Shown piece by piece: positions 27,906 through 37,152 of a DNA stretch of 64,000 bases. The position numbers were made by a program, and so were the translations under genes. Below the pieces are notes generated by a model. The model did not search any database and was not told where the DNA came from. It worked only from the letters and a program-made list of their open reading frames with translations. Origin of the DNA: DATJGR01 sp041739525 (lineage in GTDB: Bacteria > Pseudomonadota > Gammaproteobacteria > Pseudomonadales > Azotimanducaceae). The stretch spans positions 18,679 to 82,678 of the forward strand of contig JBGSNQ010000184.1 of NCBI GenBank assembly GCA_041739525.1, given 5' to 3'. The first letter of the stretch is position 1, and each line of letters begins with the position of its first letter.

Positions 27906-28481
27906 ATGAAGATCCTGCTCACGATCCTATTCACCCTCCTCGCATGCGTTGTTGCAGGGCTGACTTTCGTCTACACCGGCGCATTCGACGCTGCGGCGGA
28001 TCAGCCGCACAGCACGCCGGTGCATTGGCTCGCAGAGACCGCGCGTGAGCGCTCGATCGCAGCGCGTAGCAAAGGCATAGAAGTACCGGATCTCGACAAT
28101 CCGAAGCTCGTTGCAGAAGGGGCGAGCGAGTATTCGGAGATGTGCGTCGGTTGCCATCTCGCCCCCGGCGTCGCGGACAACGAGATGCGGCCAGGCCTCT
28201 ATCCGCCCGCACCCGAACTCGCCACGCAGCAACGCAGCAGCGGTGAGTCGACCGCGGACGCCGCGCGACAGTTCTGGGTCGTCAAGCACGGTATCAAGAT
28301 GTCCGCGATGCCGGCTTGGGGCGTCACGCACGACGACGCGACTATCTGGAGCATGGTCGCGTTCGTGCGCAAGCTGAATACGCTAACGCCGGCGCAGTAC
28401 GCCGAGATGACGCAAAACGCCGAATCGGCGCATGAGGAATCGGGACATGGGCATGTCCACGCCACTGGTGATTCGGACTAA
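27906..28481 (+). CDS. Periplasmic or membrane-anchored cytochrome c
   Basis: 191 residues. Residues 4-24 form an uncleaved anchor or signal. The haem motif is CVGCH near residue 79; the axial Met is probably in MSAMPAWG near residue 140, giving a class I cytochrome c fold. The C-terminus is His-rich. Lying 11 bases after the multicopper oxidase, it may accept or pass electrons for that oxidase; this pairing is inference. Confidence 0.88.
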   Translation: MKILLTILFTLLACVVAGLTFVYTGAFDAAADQPHSTPVHWLAETARERSIAARSKGIEVPDLDNPKLVAEGASEYSEMCVGCHLAPGVADNEMRPGLYPPAPELATQQRSSGESTADAARQFWVVKHGIKMSAMPAWGVTHDDATIWSMVAFVRKLNTLTPAQYAEMTQNAESAHEESGHGHVHATGDSD

Positions 28482-28522
28482 ACCACAGCCACCGCGTCGC
28501 AAGCAATCAAGGGAGATTCACC

Positions 28523-30883
28523 ATGAGCGAACACGACGACACTTCGAAGAATCGGCGCGCTAGCGATCTAGAGAAGGGGCAACCGAGCGCTGGCCTCACC
28601 GCAATTGATCCGGTGTGCGGGATGACAGTAGTCATCAAGCCCGAAAGTCACCTCGCTGAGCATGATGGGCACAGGTATTACTTCTGCAGTGCCAAGTGCC
28701 GCGAGAAGTTCATCGGCGATCCGATTCGATACCTGACTCCGAAAGGCTCTGCGGAGGTGAACGCGCCTGAGGGAGCCCGTTGGACTTGTCCAATGCATCC
28801 AGAGATTGTCCGCGACGGTCCGGGCGCCTGCCCGATCTGCGGCATGGCCCTCGAACCGATCATGCCCACGCTGACATCAGGTCCCAATCCCGAGCTTGCG
28901 GACATGACGCGCCGATTCTGGATCGCGTTGGTGCTGAGCGTTCCTGTCTTCGGACTCGAGATGGGCGGTCACCTGTTCGGTCTGCACCAATGGTTGAGTC
29001 AACAATCGTCCAGTTGGGTCCAACTGGTCCTCTCCACGCCCGTCGTGCTATGGGCTGGCTGGCCCTTCTTCGAACGCGCTTGGGCATCGCTCCTCACGCG
29101 CAACCTCAATATGTTCACGCTGATCGCGATGGGAACCGGTATCGCCTGGCTCTATAGCGTGGTGGCGACATTTGCACCGCACGCGTTCCCTGCCGCCTTT
29201 CGAGCGCCCGGAGGCGCCGTTTCCGTGTACTTCGAAGCAGCTGCGGTCATCACGGTGCTTGTTCTACTCGGTCAAGTGCTGGAACTGAGAGCGCGAGAGA
29301 CGACAGGTGGCGCCATAAGAGCACTGTTAGATCTGACGCCGAAATTGGCGCGTCGCGTCCGCGCCGACGGCACCGATGAGGAGATCTCGCTGGAGCTCGT
29401 TGCGGTCGGCGATGCGCTTCGTATTCGTCCTGGAGAGAAGGTGCCCGTGGACGGTGTGATTCTGGAAGGACGCGGCACCGTCGATGAGTCATTGGTGACC
29501 GGTGAATCGATGCCCGTCACCAAGGGACCAGGCGATAAGTTGATTGGGGGCACCGTCAACCAGAGCGGCGGGCTGCTGATGCGCGCGGAGAAGGTTGGCC
29601 GCGACACGATGCTCGCGCGCATCGTGCAAATGGTGGCGGAAGCGCAACGCAGCCGCGCGCCGATTCAGCGATTGGCCGATCAAGTCGCAGGCTATTTCGT
29701 GCCGGTCGTCATTCTGGTCGCTCTGGTGGCCTTCACTGTCTGGTCCATCTGGGGACCACCACCGGCTATGGGCTTCGGTTTGGTCGCCGCAGTCGCAGTG
29801 CTGATCATCGCCTGCCCGTGCGCGCTGGGGCTGGCGACGCCGATGTCGATCATGGTTGGAGTCGGTCGCGGCGCACAGAGCGGCGTGCTTATCAAGAACG
29901 CTGAGGCGCTGGAACGTATGGAAAAGATCGACACGCTGGTGGTCGACAAGACGGGCACACTGACCGAGGGCAAACCCAAAGTGGTCGCGCTCCACCCGGC
30001 ATCCGGAACGACCGAGACCGAATTCCTTCGAATAGCGGCGAGCATCGAACGTGCGAGCGAGCATCCTTTAGCCCAAGCAATCGTTGCGGAAGCCAGCGCC
30101 CGCGGCCTCGTCTTGTCGGAACCTGAGGCTGTCGACTCTCCGGTAGGCAAGGGCGTCCTCGGGCGCGTCGACGGCCGATCGGTGCTGATTGGGAGTGACC
30201 GATTCCTTGCCGAAAACGACGTGAGTGTCGGCAAGCTCGAGTCAGTCGCAGCGTCGCTCAGGCGCGATGGCACCACTGCAATCTACGTTTCGATCGATGG
30301 ACGCGCGGCCGGCGTGATTGGCATCGCTGATCCCATCAAAGCCTCAACCCCCGAAGCCCTCGCGTCGCTGAAGGCAGCGGGCATCCGCGTGATCATGCTC
30401 ACCGGCGACAATCGGGTGACAGCCGAAGCGGTCGCCCGAAAGCTCGGTATCACCGACGTGGAAGCGGATGTTCTGCCCGATCAAAAGAGCGCCGTGATTA
30501 CTAAATTGCAGTCCGAGGGTCACGTCGTCGCAATGGCGGGCGATGGGGTCAATGATGCGCCTGCGTTGGCTGCGGCCGATGTCGGCATTGCGATGGGTAC
30601 CGGCACCGATGTTGCGATCGAGAGCTCAGGAATCACGCTACTCAGAGGTGACCTCAACGGAATCGTTAGAGCGCATCGTCTCAGCCAACTCACCATGGGT
30701 AACATCCGCCAGAACCTGTTCTTTGCCTTCGTCTACAACGCAGCGGGTATCCCCATCGCGGCCGGCTTGTTCTATCCGATCTTTGGTTTGTTGTTGTCGC
30801 CAGTAGTGGCTGCTGCAGCGATGGCTGCAAGCTCTGTCAGCGTCATCGCGAACGCGCTACGGCTTAGGAGCGCAACGATATGA
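28523..30883 (+). CDS. copA: Copper-translocating P1B-type ATPase with YHS domain
   Basis: 786 residues; start preceded by AAGGGAG. Domain order: YHS domain (about residues 28-70, DPVCGM and YYFCSAKC), a heavy-metal-binding CPMHPE...CPICGM segment (about 89-115), then eight-helix P1B core with actuator TGES, C431-P-C433 in the membrane, DKTGT with Asp475, HPLAQAI and GDGVNDAPAL. CPC marks a Cu+/Ag+ pump. It closes the operon that starts with the secreted Cys/His protein. Confidence 0.95.
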   Translation: MSEHDDTSKNRRASDLEKGQPSAGLTAIDPVCGMTVVIKPESHLAEHDGHRYYFCSAKCREKFIGDPIRYLTPKGSAEVNAPEGARWTCPMHPEIVRDGPGACPICGMALEPIMPTLTSGPNPELADMTRRFWIALVLSVPVFGLEMGGHLFGLHQWLSQQSSSWVQLVLSTPVVLWAGWPFFERAWASLLTRNLNMFTLIAMGTGIAWLYSVVATFAPHAFPAAFRAPGGAVSVYFEAAAVITVLVLLGQVLELRARETTGGAIRALLDLTPKLARRVRADGTDEEISLELVAVGDALRIRPGEKVPVDGVILEGRGTVDESLVTGESMPVTKGPGDKLIGGTVNQSGGLLMRAEKVGRDTMLARIVQMVAEAQRSRAPIQRLADQVAGYFVPVVILVALVAFTVWSIWGPPPAMGFGLVAAVAVLIIACPCALGLATPMSIMVGVGRGAQSGVLIKNAEALERMEKIDTLVVDKTGTLTEGKPKVVALHPASGTTETEFLRIAASIERASEHPLAQAIVAEASARGLVLSEPEAVDSPVGKGVLGRVDGRSVLIGSDRFLAENDVSVGKLESVAASLRRDGTTAIYVSIDGRAAGVIGIADPIKASTPEALASLKAAGIRVIMLTGDNRVTAEAVARKLGITDVEADVLPDQKSAVITKLQSEGHVVAMAGDGVNDAPALAAADVGIAMGTGTDVAIESSGITLLRGDLNGIVRAHRLSQLTMGNIRQNLFFAFVYNAAGIPIAAGLFYPIFGLLLSPVVAAAAMAASSVSVIANALRLRSATI

Positions 30884-30925
30884 TCCGTGCGACTCGCCCG
30901 CCCGCAAGCAGACGCGGCGGTGGCA

Positions 30926-31423
30926 TTAGAGTTCGTTTAGGTCAACCACGCATTCGGCGACCGATCGTCGACGCACTAGAAACAACGCCGCCACCGGAAC
31001 AACCGTCCACTGAGCAAGCGGGCTTAGACCAACGCCGAAAATTGGATCAACCGGCATCAGAGGCCCGCAACTCCATCTCCCGAGCCATCTCGTGCTCGCC
31101 ACTTCAACCGCCGTTGTAAGCGCAAGGCCGAGCAACAACGTTATCGTTGCGATGGCGACACCGGATCTCAGGGCCGGTGCGTAAGCTCCCGCGATCAACG
31201 CGCATCCAAAGGTCAGGAGTGCGTACGCGGCGTCGCCGGCGGTGCAATGCAACGCTGCCAGGAGGCTCGCGTGCGATCCCTGCTCACTCCAGATCGCGTA
31301 GAGCGGTAGTTGGGCGACCTCCCATGCCGCAAACATCGGTAGAGCGACGCCGACATAGCGCGCGACCAAACCGAGTCGATTTGCAAATCGGTTAGCCACG
31401 ACGCTGGCGTTAACCCTTCGCAC
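30926..31423 (-). CDS. Hypothetical membrane protein
   Basis: 165 residues if the GTG at 31423 is used; the frame extends to 31480. Four membrane segments are apparent (around FAAWEVAQLPLYAIW, LLTFGCALIAGAYA, IATITLLLGLALTTA and the last 35 residues). The start overlaps the DUF2933 stop, so the two form an operon convergent with copA. I do not recognise the family. Confidence 0.7.
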   Translation of the reverse strand: MRRVNASVVANRFANRLGLVARYVGVALPMFAAWEVAQLPLYAIWSEQGSHASLLAALHCTAGDAAYALLTFGCALIAGAYAPALRSGVAIATITLLLGLALTTAVEVASTRWLGRWSCGPLMPVDPIFGVGLSPLAQWTVVPVAALFLVRRRSVAECVVDLNEL

Positions 31424-31622
31424 CACCTGACAAACCGTTGGTCCCACCGTGACGGTGCTCATCATGGTGATGTGCCCCATGATGATGCAGTAAATGCAAC
31501 AAGGGGCACGCCAGTAGAATCAGATACGGCGCGAAACCGAGCATGTGGCCCCAATGCTCGCGCAGTAAAAAGAACGATACGACCAGTACCAGAGAAATCG
31601 CAGCGAGTCGCCACCGTTGCAT
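31410..31622 (-). CDS. DUF2933 domain protein
   Basis: 70 residues; ATG follows a strong GAGGAGG site. One or two membrane segments carry the DUF2933 pattern FFLLREHWGHMLGFAPYLILLACPLLHLL, with a His-rich tail (HHHGAHHHDEHRHGG). DUF2933 proteins are small, often near copper or heavy-metal genes; the His tail could bind metal. Confidence 0.85.
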   Translation of the reverse strand: MQRWRLAAISLVLVVSFFLLREHWGHMLGFAPYLILLACPLLHLLHHHGAHHHDEHRHGGTNGLSGGAKG

Positions 31623-32195
31623 GATCCAACCTCCTCAATCGAAGCTCGTTGACGATGACGCTGGCCGAACTCTCGGGCGCGCAACTTCGTTGCACACCAA
31701 CTAACGCGAAGCCTTATGCATCTAAGCCAACGTGATCTACCGTGGTATGAATCGCGTCGAACTTGCTTGGATCGCGCTACCTTACGCTGGATCACTAAGT
31801 CATTTCATTGAAATTCGCGGTCAGTATCGAGCGAGTGCGCGTATCCTCCCATGCGGTCAGGGAAGCTGGCCGCATGACGAGTTCACGATCATCGTGGCCC
31901 CACCGATTTAGAGCGCTGGATCCTCGACTGTGCGATCGGTCCTGGCGATCGGCAATTCCCAGCCGGGTCGACGTTTCGCAAGCGCCGCGCGACGACAGTC
32001 GCTTCCAATGCGATTGGCGAGAGCCTATCGCGGCGCCGTAAATGACCGGGCGCTTGATCAAGGAGTTCGTGCGGCGAAGAGACGACGTCATACGCGCGGA
32101 GTTGCAGACGCGTTTGAAGAAGCTGAAGGACGATTGAAGACGGCAGCAGACTGTTCCTTCTTTTGTTGCCTCGCCCGGTCTTGACGACGTGCAAC
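31623..32195. other. Intergenic; only a possible 31-codon frame
   Basis: No convincing gene. A short frame at 32043-32138 on the + strand encodes a highly charged helical peptide (starts MTGRLIKEFV), but there is no ribosome-binding site. TTGACG at 32181 could serve as a -35 box for the small RNA candidate that follows. Confidence 0.35.
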
Positions 32196-32326
32196 GTTCG
32201 CTTCCGAACAGACAGGTACCAAGCGAATCGCCGTAAATCGTCAGGCGCGTTCCCCTAAACGCGCCGCATCTGCGGCGACTCATCACCGCCTGGATGCAAG
32301 GCCGGGCTTCAAATCCCCGGCCTTTT
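32196..32326 (+). ncRNA. Candidate small RNA, copy A
   Basis: Begins with GTTCG-CTTC-CGAAC plus AG, an exact 16-base match to copy B at 34385. Two further GC-rich hairpins (GGCGCGT...ACGCGCC and GCCGC-ATCT-GCGGC) come next, then a rho-independent terminator. The distance from first hairpin to terminator stem is 104 bases here and 107 in copy B. TTGACG lies just upstream. No Rfam family is recognised. Confidence 0.45.
32300..32326 (+). terminator. Rho-independent terminator
   Basis: Perfect stem GGCCGGG / CCCGGCC with a 9-base loop, followed by TTTT. It ends small RNA candidate A and may work in both directions. Confidence 0.75.
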
Positions 32327-32583
32327 CATTTGATGGTCCGGTCTCGACGATGGGGCTGCTATTTCGAGTGCACCTAGGCGAACTTTCGCCTCTTCAAGTC
32401 GAAGCTGTCGAGCCTTGGTCGCAAGCGTGCGGATAGAGCGCAGCAGGAACCAGGCCTCTTCACGCTCGTCGTCATTGGGCGAGATAATCCCTGCAGTTCG
32501 CGAAGCCGCCGTCTGGATTGCATTTGCGCTCGCATTGTCTCGAGTAGCAACTCGGCTTCGCCCTTTTCGGGTGACTTACTCAT
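32309..32583 (-). pseudogene. Possible small helical protein gene with a frameshift
   Basis: From ATG at 32583 the first ~30 codons give a charged helix (SPEKGEAELLLETMRAQMQS). A shift near 32480 moves to another frame that reads ISPNDDEREEAWFLLRSIRT and continues as plausible charged helix to a TGA at 32309. Both halves look more protein-like than the unbroken frame. This may be a broken gene, a sequencing error, or chance. Confidence 0.3.
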
Positions 32584-32882
32584 TGCGATCTCCCTATGCG
32601 CGCTCAACTGAGACGCGTCCGTGGCACATTGATCGTGCTGAAACCCGTCGTCCGCTCGTTACCGCACACATTTATACCCATACCGCAGCCATCGAGACGC
32701 CCGCTTAGTTCGGAAGCGAACTGAGTCCGTTGCTGGAAGATATTTGGTTTTCTGATGCGGTTGAATTAGGAATCCGAGCGCGGGTTCGCGGGGGAGACCA
32801 ACGAAGTTGCTGATTCGCAGCCTCTCATCCGGATCATTGTTCCCGTGCACGGGAATTGTCCGAGCAGCGACGGTCTACTTCG

Positions 32883-33101
32883 CTACAATCTCGATGACGG
32901 AGGCACATATCGAAAGGTCGGACCGCTCACGCCGATAGGGTCAGCGAGGAACTCGGCAATTTCTTCGAGCGAGCCAATCCGAATATCGCGACTATCCTCG
33001 CCGATTCGCCACGTCTTCGAATCAATTGGAGCCAACTGCCAACCTCGCTTAGCGCAAGTCTTGCGCAACTCGTTCGGCATCGGTCGGCGCGCTTCGTTCA
33101 T
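32883..33101 (-). CDS. Small hypothetical protein downstream of Crp/Fnr gene
   Basis: 72 residues, starting 5 bases after the Crp/Fnr stop on the same strand, so likely cotranscribed. The sequence (KRGWQLAPIDSKTWRIGEDSRD then a helix SLEEIAEFLAD) looks like a compact alpha/beta protein. Family unknown. Confidence 0.55.
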   Translation of the reverse strand: MNEARRPMPNELRKTCAKRGWQLAPIDSKTWRIGEDSRDIRIGSLEEIAEFLADPIGVSGPTFRYVPPSSRL

Positions 33102-33106
33102 AGCGA

Positions 33107-33829
33107 CTACTTCTCGACGTAGGAGAGCAGACGATCTGTCTCGGTCTTAACCACCCGATAGCACTCGCAGCAACGTGCTTCGAGAGCCGGTCGATCAAGA
33201 ACTGTGATGCGACCGCGATGGTAGTCGATCACATTGTCCTTCTGAAGCTTGCGGGCGGCTTCCGTCACTCCTTCGCGGCGCACACCTAACATGTTGGCGA
33301 TGAGTTCTTGTGTCATCGTCAATTCGTTCGACGGCAGTCGATCCAAGCTTAGCAACAGCCATCGACATAGTTGCTGATCAATCGAATGGTGCCGATTGCA
33401 GACCGCTGTCTGGGCCATCTGGGTGATCAGAGCCTGCGTGTAGCGTAGCAGTAGGTGCATCGTCTCGCCGAATTGACCGAACTCGAATTTGAGAAGCTCC
33501 GCCTTGATTCGATAGCCATGTCCGGCGCTCTGCACAATCGCACGACTCGGTGTAGTGTCGCCGCCCATGAACAGGGAAATGCCAAGCATCCCTTCGTTGC
33601 CGACGACTGCAATTTCGGCTGACGAGCCATCCTCCATCACGTACAGCAAGGAGATGATGGCGGTTGTCGGGAAGTAGACGTGCCGCAGCTTGACGCCCGA
33701 TTCATACAGCACGTCGCCGAGCTTCAACTGGACAAGTTCTGCCTGCGACGTGAGGCGTTCGTGGTCGGCGGTCGGTAGCGCATCGAGCAGGTGGTTCTGG
33801 TGAGGGGTGTGAGGGCCTTGTGCGGCCAT
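33107..33829 (-). CDS. Crp/Fnr family transcriptional regulator
   Basis: 240 residues: an N-terminal cyclic-nucleotide-binding-type beta barrel (GDVLYESG, YFPTTAIISLL, VGNEGMLGISLFMGG) and a C-terminal winged helix (SNELTMTQELIANMLGVRREGVTEAARKL). It lacks the Cys set of Fnr oxygen sensors and the Arg/Ser pair typical of Crp cAMP binding, so the signal is unknown. It lies between two copies of a small RNA candidate. Confidence 0.9.
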   Translation of the reverse strand: MAAQGPHTPHQNHLLDALPTADHERLTSQAELVQLKLGDVLYESGVKLRHVYFPTTAIISLLYVMEDGSSAEIAVVGNEGMLGISLFMGGDTTPSRAIVQSAGHGYRIKAELLKFEFGQFGETMHLLLRYTQALITQMAQTAVCNRHHSIDQQLCRWLLLSLDRLPSNELTMTQELIANMLGVRREGVTEAARKLQKDNVIDYHRGRITVLDRPALEARCCECYRVVKTETDRLLSYVEK

Positions 33830-34034
33830 ACGAAACTCCGCGACGCCCGTCTATCGGAACGTGAACGATCTCTGTCGGCGGAGTCTACACCTACGTGCGC
33901 TGTAGTACATATGGGTTGCCGTCTGATCATGAGCGGCCGGAAAGTTGGGCAGAATTTCTCAGGATCCAGAGCCTATCCGTGAGGCTAATCGAGTGAGGCG
34001 CGGTAGCCGTGCGACACGGGCAGGAGAGTTTCAG

Positions 34035-34253
34035 ATGGGCACTGTCGTCAGTTTCGAACCAGAACGCATTCAAGCCTTCTCGTCGGACGATGCGCTCGCA
34101 TTGTGCGATGTTCAACGGCTGCGCGACGCTTGCCGCATCATCAGCCATCGCATCGATGATCTGACACTTGCAGACGGTGTCGCGCTGGGCAGAAACCTCG
34201 ACCGTGATTTAGTCGCGCTAGCAGAAGTGCTGGTTAGGCGCCTGAGTCGGTAG
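34035..34253 (+). CDS. Small hypothetical protein
   Basis: 72 residues from an ATG preceded by GCAGGAGAG. The sequence is mostly helical (DALALCDVQRLRDACRIISH, then a second helix ending VLVRRLSR). No family recognised. The frame upstream to 33945 lacks a site and is not included. Confidence 0.6.
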   Translation: MGTVVSFEPERIQAFSSDDALALCDVQRLRDACRIISHRIDDLTLADGVALGRNLDRDLVALAEVLVRRLSR

Positions 34254-34384
34254 GACCAGACCACGCGCCCGATTCGCCAAATCGGCGCGCCATTGCGAAG
34301 TTGTTATTCCACCTAGGTTGGGTGGGCGCTGGTTATCAGTAGTTGTGCAACTGGCACAAAATACGCAGGAACGCACGGCACAGT

Positions 34385-34519
34385 GTTCGCTTCCGAACAG
34401 CGTGGAATGGACGAATGGCGATAGATTTCCGATGGGCGCCGCAGCATGACGCCAATGTACTTCGAGCCAAACCCTTTCGAAGTGCAATAGAGGCCGGGGT
34501 TCATCGCCCCGGCCTTTTT
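34385..34519 (+). ncRNA. Candidate small RNA, copy B
   Basis: Starts with the same 16 bases as copy A (GTTCG-CTTC-CGAAC plus AG). A middle hairpin ACTTCGA...TCGAAGT and a terminator follow. A sigma-54-like TGGCAC...GC element (GG-N10-GC spacing) lies 30 bases upstream at about 34353, a weaker match. Copy A does not share it. Confidence 0.45.
34492..34519 (+). terminator. Rho-independent terminator
   Basis: Perfect 8-bp stem GGCCGGGG / CCCCGGCC, 7-base loop, then TTTTT. Ends small RNA candidate B. Confidence 0.8.
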
Positions 34520-34526
34520 CTTTTTG

Positions 34527-34959
34527 GTCGGGTACGATCTCTAGCTTCCAGCAGCACCCCAACGCCCTCGGTCGCGTCTATACCGGACTCAAACAGTTGA
34601 ACCCGGTTGTTGCGACTGTCGGGTGCCGAGAAAATCGAAACCTCTCGGCTCCCCATGAGCGTAGTGAAGTCTCGCGGTGGCATCACGTGCTCTGGAATGT
34701 TGTCCGCGCGGTCCGAGACTCATCACACGCGAACGATGCGGCCGACCCACGCGCCGACAACGCCGAAGACCGCAGTAGTCTCAAGGACTGGAAAACGCCG
34801 CTTCACGTTTGGTCACGACTCTCCGATACGGACGTTTCATGAAGTGCGGCTAACCTAGGTCACGCGGTCGGGCACAGTTGTTCCGGTCACGGGGGCATCA
34901 CCACTCCCGGCGGGCACCATCGCGGATGGACAACGTGGCCATACACGCCTGCATCGGAC
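34527..34959. other. Intergenic, no feature recognised
   Basis: 433 bases downstream of the copy B terminator. Several overlapping open frames exist but none has a site or family likeness. Confidence 0.45.
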
Positions 34960-35709
34960 TCACCGTCTGTCACGCGGTTCGCCCACGTCAGGGTACGACG
35001 GTTCAAAAGCGAAACTCATCGCCAAGGGAACGAATGCGCCGATGCACGCAGCTGCAATTACGTCAGTCGGCCAGTGCACACCGACAATCAGCCGCGAGAG
35101 GGCGACAAGGAAGATCCACACGAGCGCAACCGACAACACGTACCGATGCATCGCGGGCCAGAGACGGGCAACACAGATAGACGCCGCGGTAGCGAAACTC
35201 GCGACGACCAATGTATGTCCGCTGGGGAAGCTCGAGCCCCAATACCAATCCGTCGCCCAGAGCGCCGGTCGAGCGCGACCGACGATGGATTTGACGGCAT
35301 ACGTCACCATCGCACCGGTCGTCACAGACGCAATCAAGAAAAGCGCTTCGTAACGGTGCTTCGTAAGAGCAAGCGCGAGCGATGCGATGATCGTCAATGG
35401 AAACAGAACGGTTGAGGATCCGGTCCACGTTATTCCATCGAAGAATTCGTTCAGCGTGCTCGGCGCATGATGATGTACAAGCAGCAAGATCGCTTGGTCG
35501 ATTGGTCCGGAGTCTCCACCAATCGTGTCCTCCGTGACGTCGAGAATCAGAACACCCAGGACAAGCAGCGAGAGAATGATCGATCGGCGTCTCTCAAACG
35601 GTCTCGACGATATCGGCCGCGAGTGGCGCACGTACGCCCCAATCGCGAAGTAGAGGCTGCCAACAAGCAGGGTCAGTTTCGCGATATCGACTATGAACCC
35701 ACCGATCAC
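34960..35709 (-). CDS. PAP2 superfamily phosphatase, membrane
   Basis: About 249 residues from a GTG at 35709; the frame runs to 35787 but the extra part overlies the preceding gene's tail. Six membrane segments carry the three PAP2 motifs: KSIVGRARP, SFPSGHT and SRLIVGVHWPTD. These enzymes remove phosphate from lipid phosphates such as undecaprenyl or phosphatidic acid forms. It follows the DUF5329 gene on the same strand. Confidence 0.88.
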   Translation of the reverse strand: MIGGFIVDIAKLTLLVGSLYFAIGAYVRHSRPISSRPFERRRSIILSLLVLGVLILDVTEDTIGGDSGPIDQAILLLVHHHAPSTLNEFFDGITWTGSSTVLFPLTIIASLALALTKHRYEALFLIASVTTGAMVTYAVKSIVGRARPALWATDWYWGSSFPSGHTLVVASFATAASICVARLWPAMHRYVLSVALVWIFLVALSRLIVGVHWPTDVIAAACIGAFVPLAMSFAFEPSYPDVGEPRDRR

Positions 35710-35722
35710 GACCGCAGGAAAC

Positions 35723-36175
35723 CTATGAAGGGCTAGGTGACGCGGACGGATCGTCGGGCACGATAGATGCGGGCGGCGCCGGATCACTACAGGACGGCGG
35801 AGCGTCGACCGTAGCGGCTTCCGTCGGCGACGAACGGATCTCCTTCAACTGCGCGGTCAACCACTCACCGCTCGCAATCGGAGTGGAAACCCCGCACCTA
35901 ACCAGGTACAGCCGACCCGACATACTGCTTCTGGACCCGACCCGCTCGATAAACTGTTCAGCACTCTGAAAGTCACCGGCGCCTCCGAGTTTCAAAAGCA
36001 AATGCGCTTTTGCTTCACTGCTGCTGTACCAACTACCGTTGCGATTGAATTCACACCGCCCCGTATCCAAGCGCGTCATCAAGGCCGTGATTTCCGCGTT
36101 GACCGATGCCAGCGTCGGCGCAGCCAAAGCGGACGGCAACACAAGTGTTCCGAACAGGAATAAAGTGGCGCGCAT
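35723..36175 (-). CDS. DUF5329 family protein, exported
   Basis: 150 residues from the ATG at 36175, which begins a signal peptide (RATLFLFGTLVLPSALA). The mature part fits DUF5329: ALMTRLDTGRCEFNRNGSWY, AKAHLLLKL, AEQFIERVGSRSSMSG and YLVRCG. The C-terminal 25 residues are Pro/Ser-rich. Family members often neighbour PAP2 genes; the role is unknown, probably periplasmic. Confidence 0.85.
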   Translation of the reverse strand: MRATLFLFGTLVLPSALAAPTLASVNAEITALMTRLDTGRCEFNRNGSWYSSSEAKAHLLLKLGGAGDFQSAEQFIERVGSRSSMSGRLYLVRCGVSTPIASGEWLTAQLKEIRSSPTEAATVDAPPSCSDPAPPASIVPDDPSASPSPS

Positions 36176-36684
36176 GTAGCGATTCCGATTCTGATGATGC
36201 TGGTGGGTAACAGGTGACCAGTACGGGCGCTTGCAGGTTGCATAGTTACTCACGGCATCGGTCACCGAGAAACCACGCCGTTCGGTGGCAGACATAGCAC
36301 GTGTCCGCGTCCATTTTGTTCGACCGATCGGCATACACACAGCTCGCTTAACGTCCCGGAAGATTTTCCATGGCCTCCACCGGACAAACCTGAACCTCGC
36401 GAGCGTCCAAAGGAATAGTCAGGTTTTCCGGACAGAGCCAAACGTCCACCACGAGCCGACGCACAGCGCGTAGGATTTCGGGGAGTCGGATTGGACCGAC
36501 AGCATCATCTCGTAGGTCGTATGGGAATCGTCGGATATGCCGCAGCGCAGCCTCGGATTAACACGCCTCTTCTCGGAAATCTGTCGTTAGACTCCGGCGC
36601 CTTGAAGGCCGAGACGTGCCAGTAGCGATACCATTTCGACTGCGTACTCGGTGTTACTTGCGGGTGTCCCTTTGTTGGGATTTC
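36176..36684. other. Intergenic, no feature recognised
   Basis: 509 bases between two minus-strand genes with no supported frame, RNA or terminator. Confidence 0.45.
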
Positions 36685-37152
36685 CTATCGGTGTTGCGCT
36701 GCGGTGTGGGTCGCTCCGGGCGCGCTCTGCGTCCGCGGATCATAGAAGGCGCGAACATGGCGGGCGTCGTCACAATTGGGGTCGCCCACACGTGCACAAT
36801 TCGCCTGAGCGTAGCCGCTCCAATCCTCGTCCCAAGTGCACGCTCTACCGTGGATCTCGGCGCAGTCCTCTTCTGTGAGTGGAATGGACGCTGGAGATGC
36901 AGCAGCAGGCTCGTTCGTCGCGGCGTCACTCATGCGCGACCCGGTTGAGTCGGCGCCTTGCGGGAGACTGAACGTATTGACGTCATTGCCGTTGACGCGC
37001 AATAACCGAGTACCCGGCTGGTCAGGCGGGGGCGGCGTGTCCGACATGTGCACCTCACCTTCGGCGTCCCGCCACTCATAGACCTCTGCAGCCTGTAGCA
37101 ACGGGGCTAACAGACACAGAGATACCATCACAAATGCAGTTTTTCGTAGCAC
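36685..37152 (-). CDS. DUF4124 domain protein, exported
   Basis: 155 residues from a GTG with AAGGAA upstream. Signal peptide ends LLQAA, then the DUF4124 signature VYEWRDAEGEVHMSDTPPPP. C-terminal half has four Cys (EEDCAEIHGRACTWDEDW, then ANCARVGDPNCDD) that could pair as disulfides in the periplasm. Unlike the DUF4124 gene at 11 kb in its tail. Confidence 0.8.
   Translation of the reverse strand: MLRKTAFVMVSLCLLAPLLQAAEVYEWRDAEGEVHMSDTPPPPDQPGTRLLRVNGNDVNTFSLPQGADSTGSRMSDAATNEPAAASPASIPLTEEDCAEIHGRACTWDEDWSGYAQANCARVGDPNCDDARHVRAFYDPRTQSAPGATHTAAQHR

Noticed and set aside
31795..32286. 163-codon minus frame
   Set aside because: No family likeness, no site, overlaps the small RNA candidate.
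34353..34368. Sigma-54 promoter before small RNA copy B
   Set aside because: GG-N10-GC spacing fits but the second half is weak (AC for TT) and copy A lacks it; mentioned only as a possibility.
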